Assembly: GCA_016748015.1 (NCBI GenBank)
Contig: JAAOMT010000678.1
Coordinates: forward strand, 39,624 to 103,623
Reading direction: 5' to 3'
DNA: 64,000 bases
DNA from: Geosiphon pyriformis
Lineage: Eukaryota > Glomeromycota > Glomeromycetes > Archaeosporales > Geosiphonaceae
Numbering within the stretch: position 1 is the first letter of the stretch; every line of letters starts with the position of its first letter. The position numbers and the translations under genes were made by a program. This document shows, in pieces, positions 33,483 through 43,275 of the stretch. The notes beneath the pieces are model-generated. The model worked only from the letters and a program-made list of their open reading frames with translations. It ran no database searches and was not told where the DNA came from.

Positions 33483-34464
33483 TGTTACTGGAGGTATTTG
33501 GTCTCTTTTCTTAAATATTGTTGATGCCTGTTTGCTGTGAATTCACGTTTTCTGGATGTGGTTGAACCTCCAGTAACTGAATTTATTTTCAAATTATCTT
33601 CTATAATTTGAACTGCTGTGCTTATAAGTGGAATGGCCAATTCTATGCCAGTTACTTGTGTAGTTACATTGTAGTAAACGTCAACTCTTTTCCAGGAAAT
33701 GCTTGTCTGGAAGCTCACTAAAATGTGTAGTTACTTTACTGTGAAAATCAATTCTTCTACAGGGATTCCTGTCTGTAGACTACCCAAATGATTTATAATA
33801 AGAAAAAAAAGAAAATAAAAGAAATGTAAAAAGAAAAGTAAAAACTGATTTATGGAAGTTGTTTCGGATCCAGGCCTGGAAGTGCTTTAACAGTTTACTG
33901 AAATTAGTAGCTAGTCAATTTCAAACTATTAGTAGGAATTGGTTAATTTCAAGGGAAATAATTAAGAATTTTGGCTTTTCAAATTATTTGATATTTATTT
34001 TGTTTTTGTGTGTAAAGAATGATTCTAATTGTTAAATCTCAAGTAAGATACATTTTCTCAAAGAAAGAAACTCTTTTTTTATATAACTTGTCATAACACT
34101 ATTCTATAAACTTGAACTTTGCTATTTTCTACAATTTTACTGAACTAAAGATACATTTCGGTAAACTACAAGTTATTTCTGCGAACTATTAGATATTTCG
34201 GTGAACTATCAATTATTTCAGCAAATTTCTACAAATTTTGGCGAACTTTTTGAATGTTACATTGTTTGAGATATTGCATGATTGATCATCGCAATTAGAT
34301 TATGTTTATGTTATATATAAATTGGGTTATTAATTAAATGATAATTTTGGACATTTTGCTAATGTAATAAATAATAATTTGAAACAATAATATATGTTAA
34401 TTAATGATAGAAATTATAAAGATAATTTCATGCTAAATAATATCTCTAATTTCGTCTGGTAACA
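33483..34464 (-). repeat. 3' LTR of element C
   Basis: 982 bp, TGTTACTGG...GGTAACA; the other LTR has the same length and differs mainly by C/T and G/A. It includes the 20-bp array at 34136-34255 and an A-rich tract near 33795-33840. Confidence 0.92.
34136..34255 (-). repeat. 20-bp phased array in C 3' LTR
   Basis: Six contiguous 20-base units with a TTTCGGYGAACTA core (in element sense TAGTTCRCCGAAA). It lies in U3. The units differ by substitutions but keep 20-bp spacing without gaps, which suggests selection on spacing, for example repeated factor sites on one DNA face. Confidence 0.8.
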
Positions 34465-35110
34465 TAACTTCCTCCTCAAAACTAAGCTTCGTCGAAGTCC
34501 AAGTACTGTCTGTAATTTCCAGACAATAATCCAAAATTATTGAAGAAATTTGGTCTGAAAATTGTTGAAATTTCAGTTCTGTGAACTTTTCAATGTATTG
34601 AATCTTTAAAAGTTGTAAAATTGGGTTTTGTAGGACGTTTTCACAGGTGTAAAATAGATCATAAAGTCTAAGAGCAGCTTTTAGTTTATAGTGACTGTTT
34701 GTAAATCCAGCTGTTGTTTTGAATTCGTTGTAAAGTTGTTTCTGAATAGCTTCTTTTGTGAGGTTTGCTGCTGTAAGCTCCCGTTTTTGTTCGTGAAGTG
34801 TTTTTTCAATGTAGAAATATCTATATATTGGAGTATAGTTGTGGTTTTCTTTATTAAGACACAGTTGAAGTTTTTGTTGAATAGTAGCATTTGGTGGAAT
34901 ACTAATAGGAATGAACATTAAATTTTTTCTTAAAGCAAGCTTTAAAAGTTCTTGTAGATAAATTCCAGAATAACTTCTTGTGTTCTTTTTGTAGGGGTGA
35001 TAATTTCATGAATTTGGGGCTAAATTGGTAACTATTTCTGTTTGGGTATAATTAATATGTTTTTCTGTAATAGTAATAGATAATTCGGGTATTGTTTTTA
35101 AAGCTAGCAT
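34433..35110 (-). CDS. ORF3 of element C, unknown function
   Basis: Frame from ATG at 35110 (MLALKTIPELSITI) to a stop at 34433, 31 bases inside the 3' LTR; one TGA near 35010 interrupts it, after which 161 codons are open from 34918. Matches ORF3 of E along its length: IPPNATIQQKL, IYRYFYIEKTLHEQK, EAIQKQLYNEFKTTAG, HYKLKAALRLYDLF, LKFQQFSDQISSIILDY, FEEEVMLP. The EEE is encoded by the polypurine tract. Predominantly helical, no membrane segment or zinc motif. Position and conservation argue for an element protein made from its own initiation or a subgenomic RNA. Confidence 0.7.
34465..34479 (-). other. Polypurine tract of element C
   Basis: Minus strand TTGAGGAGGAAGTTA directly before TGTTACC; it lies inside ORF3. 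Confidence 0.65.
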
Positions 35111-35270
35111 TAATTTTTGAGATATTTGTTGAATATTTTGAGGGATAGTTATTATAAAAATTTGAGTGAGAAAAAAAATAGATTGAAATTATTTTTGTCT
35201 TTCAGTGTGTTTTGTTTTGTTTTTGTGAAATTATTTTTAATTTATAAGGGATAACTATAATAAATTTAAA

Positions 35271-36560
35271 TTAAGTGTTCAAGTTGGGAGGTTGTTTAAT
35301 AACAACTATTGGTTTCAAATTTTGGAGAATGTCTTCAGGATTAATTAAAAGAGAATGTGTACCAATTTGTGGAATTAATAGTTCAGGATATGTTCTGGAG
35401 TGATAATGTTTCAATCGATTTCCATGTGCAACTTTTGCTAATATTTTCCTATCAAGTTTTAACTTGTATGATCCATTTTCTAAGATTTTGTGAACAAAGA
35501 ATGGTCCATTCCATTTATGTTCAAATTTTCTATTCCACTGTTTTTCAGCTTTAGTTCTATGTAAGAGAACTTTATTTTCAACTTTAAATTTGTTGGTAAC
35601 TAGTGGCAGCTTGTTGTTATGCCTCTCTTTTTGTTGAGTTTGTGAGTATTCTATGTGGGTTGCTGCTATTCGTCATTTTCCTTCTAGTGTGTTAAGAAGT
35701 GTATAAGCTCTTCTTTATAATGTCTCTTGGAAGTTGTTTTCAGTAATTGGTTGGACTGGATATGTTTTCACTGTGAAGCTAATGAGTAACATTGCTGTTC
35801 TTCCATAAGTGAGTTCAAATGGTATGTGTTTTGTTGTATCTTGTTTTAGTGTTCTATATGCTAGAAACACTGATGGAATAAAAATATCTCATTTCTGCTC
35901 AAAATCTGTTGAGACTTTGGCTAGCAATTCACACAATGTTCTGTTGAAACATTCCACTAATCTATTTGTTTGTGGATGGTAGGACAAAGATAAAGATCTT
36001 TTGACATTAAATCATTCACAAATTTTTTGTATCAGGTTGTTCACAAAATGTGTTTCCTGATCGGATAAAAGTTCAATTGAGCATCTATGTCTACAAATAA
36101 TGTCTTCGTAAATAAAATTTACTACTGATTTTGCATCTGCTCGTTGAATAGCTCTGGCTTCGGACCATTTAGTAAGATAATCTATTGTTACTGCTATGTA
36201 TCAGTTTTCTTGCATGGTGATAGGTAGTAATTCAACTAAATTGATACCAACTTGGTCAAAAGGTTGTTCAACTTTGATTGGATTTAAAAGTTCAATAGGG
36301 CGTGTTTCTCCTCTTTTTTGACAACTATCACAAGATTCAACATATTAATGTATGTTTCTTCTTATTTGGAGCCAAAAATAGTATTCTAGTGTTTTTTGGG
36401 TGGTGCTGTTTTTTTTGAAGTGTGCTGATAAAGGATCTGAGTGCATGTTGTATAATATAGTCTCTTTTTCATGTTCTTGTATTAATCTGAATGGTTTGTC
36501 TGGGTTTTTGAAATTTCAATGATAAATAATGTTGTTGTGTAAGAAATATTGTCTGGCTTG
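35271..36560 (-). pseudogene. Integrase of element C
   Basis: Ends at a TAA (35271-35273). Order on the minus strand: zinc domain with CDSCQKRGETRP near 36300-36340; core IDLVELLPITM, AVTIDYLTKWSEARAI, ELLSDQETHFVNNL, then YHPQTNRLVECFNRTLCELL (D, D, E present); C-terminal WNGPFFVHKILENGSYKLKL at 35450-35510 (GPF/Y). Stops at 36020-36030, 35890 and 35720, all consistent with Gln or Trp codons. Closely matches E at 61900-63065. Confidence 0.87.
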
Positions 36561-37190
36561 TTGTTGTAATTGATGGTTTTTATCTGAAGACCAATCTGTT
36601 GAGATTGTTAATATCTTCAAATATTGTTTGAGGTTGTTGTAGTCTTTTGAATTTATTGTTTGTTGGTTGTTAGGTTTGAGTGTTGATTTGTGTTTTCTAA
36701 TTTTGTCTCATTCTGGTAAGACAGTTAACATTAGTGTGGAGTTTTCCTGGTTTGTGATGTACTATGTATTGGTAGTTTGCTAGAAATCCTGTCCATTGAG
36801 TTTGTTTTGCGTTCAGCTGAATATTTTTGTTCTGAAACCATTTGAGTCTAATATTATCAGTGATAATATCAAATTCTTTTGGCCAGAGATAAAGGTTGAA
36901 ATGATGTAGGACCCAAATTACAGTTGCTGTTTCTAATTCAGTGGCAGGATAATTTTTTTTGGCTGGTTTTAATGTTCTACTGACATAAGCAATTACTCAC
37001 TCATTTCCATTGTCATTTAATTGTGACAAGATGGCACCGAAGACAGTATATGAAGCATCTGTTGCTAATCAAAATTGGCTACTGAAGTCTGGGTAGACGA
37101 GAATTGGAGCTGTTGTCAGCTTTTTCTTGAGAATTTCAAAAGCTTTTTGGTGTTCAGTAGTCCATTTGTATTTGACATTTTTGGTGGTGA
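36561..37190 (-). pseudogene. RNase H of element C
   Basis: Minus strand: FLATDASYTVFGAILSQLND (about 37010-37070), VIAYVSRTLKPAKKNYPATE, LETATVIWVLHHFNLY, FDIITDNIRLKWFQNKN (36840-36880). The D, E and D of the active site are present. The tether continues to the integrase across 36561-36780. Confidence 0.82.
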
Positions 37191-38260
37191 GTTGGTTAAA
37201 AGGTTTTGCAATTTCTGAAAATTCTTTGATAAACTTCCGATAGTAGGATGCTAATCCGATGAATCTTCTTAGTTCTGTGGTGTTTTGGGGAGTTTTGAAA
37301 TTTTTAATGGTGCTAATTTTTCAAGGGTCCAGTTTGATTTCGTCTTTGCTAATGATATGACCAAGAAAGGCCAAACTCATTTTTCCAAAGTAGCATTTTT
37401 TGATGTTCAGTTTCAATCCTGCTTTCTGTAATCATTGAAAAACTTCTCATAGGTGTTTTAAGTATAATTCAAAAGATGGTAAATAAACATTAGTATCGTC
37501 AAGATAGACAACTACTGATTTCCAAAGGAGACTTTTGTAAACAACATCCATGAGTCTTTGGAATGTTGCTGGTGTGTTGCATAGTCCAAAGAGCATTACA
37601 TTGAACTCATAATTTCTTTCTTGGGTGGTGAATGCTATTTTGGGATGATCTTTGGGATCCATAGCAACTTGCCAGTAACCACTTTCTAAATCTAGTGTTG
37701 AAAAGTATTTGGATTTTCCAAGGGCATCTAACATGTCATCGATTCAGAGAAGAAGGTAGGCATCTCCAATTGTGACATTGTTCAGTTGTCAATAATTAAT
37801 ACAAAATCGGATTTTTCCATTTTTTTTTTTAACAAGTACTACTGGTGAAGCCCATGGGTTCATTGATAGTTGGATGAGCCCATTGTTGAGCATTCTTTGA
37901 ACTTCTTTTCAAATAAATTGGTGGCTTTCTGGGGCAACTTGGTATGCTTGTTGTCACTTAAGTTTGGCATCTCCTGTGTAAATTTGATGTTGGACCAAAT
38001 CAGTTCTTCCTAAATTGTTATCGTTTTTGGCAAATATGTCTGCATGTTCTGTGATTAACTTCTTAAGCTGGTTCTGTTGTTGGGACTCTAGTTGTCCTAT
38101 GTTAATTCGGGATAATTTTTCAACAACAATGTGATAGTTTTCAGAACTGGGTTTTGGGTTTATTCTGAGAAAAAAATGTCCAATAATTTCCGAAAAGTTA
38201 AAAACTGTTTAGACTAATTCTTGTTGAAAGATATTACTGTGAATAATTCAAATTATTTAA
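37191..38260 (-). pseudogene. Reverse transcriptase of element C
   Basis: Minus strand: DIFAKNDNNLGRTDLVQHQI near 37980-38040, then FCINY-type entry near 37790-37820, DALGKSKYFSTLDLESGYWQ, VAMDPKDHPKIAFTTQERNY, FNVMLFGLCNTPATFQRLMD and SVVVYLDDTNVYLP at 37475-37520, with the YLDD pair intact. FLGHIISKDEIKLD and LRRFIGLASYYRKFIKEF follow (37200-37400). Only a few stops, at Gln/Trp codons. Would copy the RNA into cDNA. Confidence 0.88.
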
Positions 38261-38544
38261 TAAAATGATAGAATAGTGGTTGGGATTGTAAAAAGTAACT
38301 CAGACTTTCTTCATTCCTTTTGGAATATAAATGTTTGGAATTGAAATGTCATGTTTTGTGCAGATTTGTTCATTGGATTCGAAGATTTGTTGAGTGGTGG
38401 TGGGTTTCTTGCAGATATAGATTTCGTGATGTTTTCCAAAGGGTGAGATGGTAATTGGTTGTGGAAGTCTGAGAATCTGGTGAGATTCATTCTGTATGTT
38501 AAGAGCTATATTAATTGGAACTGTAAATTGTTCAGTTGAACCAA
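38261..38544 (-). pseudogene. Beta-rich segment between dUTPase and RT, element C
   Basis: Minus strand: TVPINIALNIQNESHQILRL, PQPITISPFGKHHEIYICKK, then KHDISIPNIYIPKGMKKV and VTFYNPNHYSIILLNN. Strand-turn pattern matches the segments in B, D and E. Function unknown. Confidence 0.55.
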
Positions 38545-38960
38545 AACTTTGGATTCCTCTATCACTTTTTTCTAATTGTTCTTTTTGATTAACTAGTTGC
38601 AAACTCGAAATGTTGATTAGGGATAGGTAAATAGCTTGGGCAATTTTTTCAGTATGTTTGATCTTGAATGGTTTGTCAGTTTTATTTTGAAACATCACTG
38701 TGATGTCTCCAGTATATCTAGCATCAATTATTTTTCCTTTGACATTGATTCTTTTGCTTGCCAGAGAGGACTGGGAGGCAATTTGAACTATTGCTCCTGG
38801 CAGGATTTTGAGGGCAATTTTGAGGTTGATTTTTGTGAGAGATTTGGGTTTGAGAACAAGAGTATCTTTGTCTGGATATCTTAGGTCATATCCAGCATCA
38901 ATTTCATGTGCTCTTTTGGATTTTATTCCTTGTCCGTTGTTGTTGAAGTATTTGAGTTGT
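38545..38960 (-). pseudogene. dUTPase domain of element C
   Basis: All five dUTPase motifs are readable: 1, HEIDAGYDLRYPDKD; 2, SQSSLASKRINV (consensus RSSLA, Arg now Gln); 3, GKIIDARYTGDITVMFQN with the catalytic Asp and the Tyr; 4, EKIAQAIYLSL; 5, DRGIQSFGSTE. Stays in one frame over its length. Would form a trimer and lower dUTP during reverse transcription. Lies between the Cys-rich domain and the RT as in B, D and E. Confidence 0.87.
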
Positions 38961-39720
38961 AAGGCAGGCTGATTTTTGATAAGATAGATGGGTGTTGTTT
39001 CAATTTTTTTTGTTACTTCAGGTTCTCCAAATTCAATTTCATTTTCATCATTTTCACTGGGCAGGGAAATGCTAAGAGCATAGCATTCAGGGCATCATTG
39101 CTCATTGCAAGGCATTATGTATTCTTCACACAATTTAATGTTCATTTGCTCTAGTTATTGAACTTAAGCTTCTTTGGTCGAGTAAGTGTAACTGGCAATT
39201 TGGTGATATACTTCTACTTTATCTTTGTAGTTGTATCCAGCAATTTCAAAGGTGTATGCAATGTATTCTGATTCTTTCATTTGACGAACATTTTCTTGAG
39301 TGGCTCTGTTGATTAAAGCTATTGCTAGATTGAAAATCATTTTGGCATTGTAAGGATAATGGTACAGTTTGTTGAGAACGCTGTTGTAAGTAGCATCAAA
39401 AAAGGTTCCTCTTGTTACTTTTTCTGAGATTAAAAAGGCATATTGGCATGTTTGATCGCAGACTTCTCCTCTGAATGCAACATCAATCCAGTTGCATTCA
39501 TCAGGTAATTGTTCTCCACAAGTCAAACAGGGCATTCCGTCCCATTTTTCACTTCTTTTGACTAGGTGTCCCTATCATTCTCAGTGGCAGGATTTGCAAT
39601 AGTAACAGGTATGGTTTCCATATTCTTCCTCGGGTGAAATACAAGCTCTCATTGATAAGAGTTTCTTGTGGCAATCTTTGTATTTGAGTGGAATGTAAGG
39701 GTATTGTTTTCGTGGTTCTA
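38961..39720 (-). pseudogene. Cys-rich domain of element C
   Basis: Minus strand: KDCHKKLLSMRACISPEEEY, HTCYYCKSCH, then the open frame 39535-39164: MPCLTCGEQLPDECNWIDVA, FRGEVCDQTCQYAFLISEKV, TRGTFFDATYNSVLNKLYHY and onward, ending IMPCNEQxCPECYALSI near 39060-39115. A Cys-pair zinc-like half is followed by a helical half of about 110 residues. Homologous to 58600-59270 in E and, in the Cys part, to B and D. No known family assignment. Confidence 0.65.
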
Positions 39721-40565
39721 GTTTTGAATAGAAGACATTCTATCTGGCTGTCACTGGTTCTTTTGTTTCAAGAGAATTGTTTGTTGAAAAATACTGTTGT
39801 TCAATTTCATTAGCCCAATTGGAGGTTGATCCAAGTGCCATAAATGTTTCAATGATGGGCTTTTCTTCTTCTGGTTCAAATTCAAAAGCCGGGGCTTTTT
39901 CGGAGCATTTATTAAATGTACCACAAGTAGGTACCTGGACGTGTTGTCCTTGGTAAGAGATTGTTAACTCTTATGTCTCTCAATTCAGATTAGCATTGGC
40001 TTTTTGGAGCCAATTGTTTTCAATGAGAGCTTAGTATTGGGGAGCATCCATAACCAAAACTTTGACTGGAATAGTAATTCCGTCAATTGTGAATGGGAAG
40101 TTGTCAATTTCTTTTACTGGAGTCTTTTTCATGTTATTAGCAGTGACAATAATTGTCTGAGCTGGTCAGTCAACGTTTCTCTTTAACTGTTGCATCAATT
40201 GATATGTGATGATGCTTCTGGCGGATCTACTGTCTAGGATCAAATAAATTATCTTTCCTTCTACTTCAGCTTCTATGTACATTGCAGTGATGGCTTTTTG
40301 CTCGTTAGCTGCTGCATTGCTAAGCAAAAATGGTGATTCATTTGCTTCAAATTTGAAAGGGAATATATCTGAAAGGTTGGCGTTTTCAGCAATTCTGGCT
40401 GGTAAGATTATGGTAGGAATATAGGAAGGGTTTTGTTGTTGTGCTGCAGCTCTATCTTCTGAGAGTGCAGTATGGCAAAAATTCTGTTCTTTTGGTATCG
40501 TAAGATAACTAGGTTGAGTATAATAGTGGTTGGATCTTGGTTGGGCTGAATTTCGGGGAACCAAT
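39721..40565 (-). pseudogene. Protease region of element C
   Basis: Open frame 40564-40166, then on to 39960: DIFPFKFEANESPFLLSNAA, NEQKAITAMYIEAEVEGKII and the retropepsin core YLILDSRSARSIITYQLMQQ at 40200-40255 (DSG now DSR), then IIVTANNMKKTPVKEIDNFP and ALIENNWLQKANANL after stops. Linker 39721-39950 contains FMALGSTSNWANEIEQQYFS. Confidence 0.82.
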
Positions 40566-42247
40566 TGGTTGTTTAAATTGATTCTATTGTTGTTTACTTG
40601 GTATTAGTTTTGTGGTGTGAATTGATTTTGCAGAATCAATCATCGAGCAGGCACTTGATAATGTTGTGTGAGTGGTTATTGGTATTGCTGTTGGATTGGC
40701 TGTGAGGCAGGCTGATAATAGTTACTTTAGTATTGGGGTTTTAGTGAATAGTAAGCTAATGGTGGTGGTTGATAATAAGATTGTTGTAGTGGAGGGTAAT
40801 GTTGATTACTCCTATTTTGTTGGTCTTGTTGTAGCTTTCTGCAATCTCTTTTCCAGTGGCCAGAGATTCTACAGTAATGGCAATTCTGAGGCTGGTTATT
40901 AGAAAGTGGTGCAAAGTTATTTTGATTTCATTTTTGGGGTGGTTGATATCTTTGGGGTTGCTGTTGTTGTTGATTAGTGAAATAGTTTTCAATCTTCTTT
41001 GTGAGTTGGTCAATTTTTTTCTCAGCTGCTGAGCTGGTTTCTCCAATTGCCAAATTTACAAGTTTGGTATGGTTGGCTTCTTCTATGGCCATTTTATAGT
41101 TTTTCGTCTGTTGAATAGCAGTGGCTAAATCTTCTGGTGCATGTGGGCAAACTTTCTTGATAAGTTTGTCTTTTAGTTCAGCAATGAATTGATCCAAGAT
41201 TTGTGCATTGGAGTAGTATTCATTGGTTTCTAATTGGCAAATTCTTCTAAGCAGTTTGTTGAATTTTCTAAGATAGGTCATAACTGATTTACTTGGTTCT
41301 TGCTTGATATTTTGGAACCAATTTCGAAGGGTAATAGAAGTGTTATTGTCAGTGAACTATTCTAGAAAAGCAGTTTTGAATGATTCCAAGTTTTCAAACT
41401 ATTCACTAGCCGTTCCTTGTAAGAAGTATGAAATTGCTTTTAACATTCTAACAGCATTCCAACCATTTGCATCTCCTGCTTTTAAGACTTTGTTAAGTCA
41501 TTCTTGAGAACTGGTTTCGCTGTTTTCTTCTGTAAACTCAGGGATTTTTGCAATATATGTGAAGGCCATTTCTTTTTTGTTTTCTGAGTCTTCTGTTTCT
41601 TGTTCTGATTCGGTCTCTTCACTTTGATTTTCTGCTAAGTAGTCAATAAGATTTGGGCTGGTTAATATTGGTTCCTGTTGTTGAATAGGGCTTTTGGGTG
41701 ACTAAAAATCTTTTATTCTTGAAAACCAAATAAGTGGTGAGCTTGGTGTTTGCGGTTGAGCAAGTAAAACTGGAAATGGTGTGATTGAAAGTGGTAATTT
41801 AAAGCTGGTTCCTTGTTCTGGAGTTTGTAAATGTTTGGCAGTGGTTTTTGGTGTATTGAGAGTAGTTCTGAGTTTTTGTTTCCTTTTTCCTTTTTCTTCT
41901 TCTGTTTCCGATTCAAAACTAAAAGAAAATTTCTGTTCTACTGAGTAATTTTCTTCACAATACTGAATAATATTGAAGTTGAGTTCTTGGAAGTATGTTT
42001 CAAGTGTTTGACTGTTAAAATCTTGAGTGTTTAGATGAGAGTAATGTACTAAGCTTTCATATAAGTTGTGTCTAACTTCTGAAATATTGTAGTCTCCAAA
42101 AAGATAATTGTTGATGTAATTTTCAATGTACTGGTAAAGTGTTTCCTTGAATGTTTCAATTCCATCTGGGATGTTAAATCTTTGCTTGCAGTGAGTGTAG
42201 ATTGACTGATAATACTCTAAAGTTCTTGAATCTGTTTAAGTCGCCAC
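40566..42247 (-). pseudogene. gag of element C
   Basis: Reads from 42247 leftwards. LEYYQSIYTHCKQRFNIPDG opens the N-terminal domain; there is no ATG at the start of the similarity, where the codon is GTG, as in E. Capsid: YIAKIPEFTEENSETSSQEW, MTYLRKFNKLLRRICQLETN, QILDQFIAELKDKLIKKV, EEANHTKLVNLAIGETSSAA. CCHC knuckle CHYCRISGHWKRDC at 40841-40882, all four ligands intact. Gln/Asn/Pro-rich tail to 40566. About nine stops at Gln/Trp codons. Confidence 0.83.
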
Positions 42248-42280
42248 TTTTGAAGTTGTTGTTACTGTGTTATTTTTGTG

Positions 42281-42317
42281 GGAGAGCACCAAATATTACC
42301 AGAAGTTTTTGGTCTCT
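42281..42317 (-). other. PBS and LTR complement, element C
   Basis: In element sense the LTR end is followed by TTTGGTGCTCTCC (42281-42293). Inside the LTR, AGAGACCAAA (42308-42317) can pair with it, with one bulged base in the PBS strand. Weaker than in B but at the same place. Confidence 0.5.
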
Positions 42318-43275
42318 TTTCTTAAATGTTGTTAATGTCTGTTTGCTGTGAATTTACGTTTTCTGGATGTGGTTGAACTTTCAGTAACTGAATTTATTTT
42401 CAAATTATCTCCTATAATTTGAACTGCTGGACTTATAAGTGGAATGGCTAATTCCATGCCAGTTACTTGTGTAGTTACATTATAGTAAACATCAACTCTT
42501 TTCCAGGAAATGCTCATCTGGAAGCTCACTAAAATGTGTAGTTACTTTACTGTAAAAGTCAATTTTTCTACAGGGATTCCTGTCTGTAGGCTACCCAAAT
42601 GATTTATAATAAGAAAAAAAAGAAAATGAAAGAAATGTAAAAAGAAAAGTAAAAACTGATTTATAGAAGTTGTTTCAGATTCAGACCTGGAAGTGTTTTA
42701 ACAATTTACTGAAATTGGTAGCTAGTCAATTTCAAACTGTTAGTAGGAATTGGTTAATTTCAAGGAAAATAATTAAGAATTTTGGCTTTTCGAATTATTT
42801 GATATTTATTTTGTTTTTGTGTATAAAGGATGATTTTAATTGTTAAATCTCAAGTAAGATACATTTTCTCGAAGAGAGAAGCTCCTTTTTTATACAACTT
42901 GTTGTAACACTATTCTATGAACTTGAACTTTGCTATTTTCTACAATTTCGCTGAACTAAAGATACATTTCGGTAAACTACAAGTTATTTCTGCGAACTAT
43001 TAAATATTTTGGTAAACTATCAATTATTTCGGCAAATTTCTACAAATTTTGACAAACTTTTTGAATGTTACATAGTTTGGGGTATTGCATGATTGATCAT
43101 TGCAATTAGGTTATGTTTATGTTATGTACAAATTGGGTTATTAATTAAATGATAATTTTGGACATTTTGCTAATATAATAAGTAATAATTTGAAACAATA
43201 ATATATGCTAATTAATAATAAGAATTATAAAGATAATTTTATGCTAAATAATATCTCTAATTTTGTCTGGTAATA
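42294..43275 (-). repeat. 5' LTR of element C
   Basis: 982 bp, TATTACC...GGTAATA. The 20-bp array is at 42948-43068. Pair of 33483-34464. Confidence 0.92.
42948..43068 (-). repeat. 20-bp phased array in C 5' LTR
   Basis: Six units as in the 3' LTR; several CG cores have become TG or CA. Confidence 0.78.

Larger units (their letters stand above)
33483..43275 (-). mobile_element. Ty3/gypsy LTR retrotransposon with dUTPase, element C
   Basis: 9.8 kb, two 982-bp LTRs, the best-preserved complete gypsy copy. Minus-strand order: 5' LTR, PBS, gag, protease, Cys-rich domain, dUTPase, RT, RNase H, integrase, ORF3, PPT, 3' LTR. It is inserted in LINE-B ORF1. Same family as element E, whose proteins align throughout. 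Frames are long with scattered stops at Gln and Trp codons; RT YLDD is intact, protease DSG is lost. Confidence 0.92.

Noticed and set aside
34216-34255. LTR array as heat-shock elements
   Set aside because: Spacing between TTC and GAA in the core is three bases, not the two of nTTCnnGAAn.
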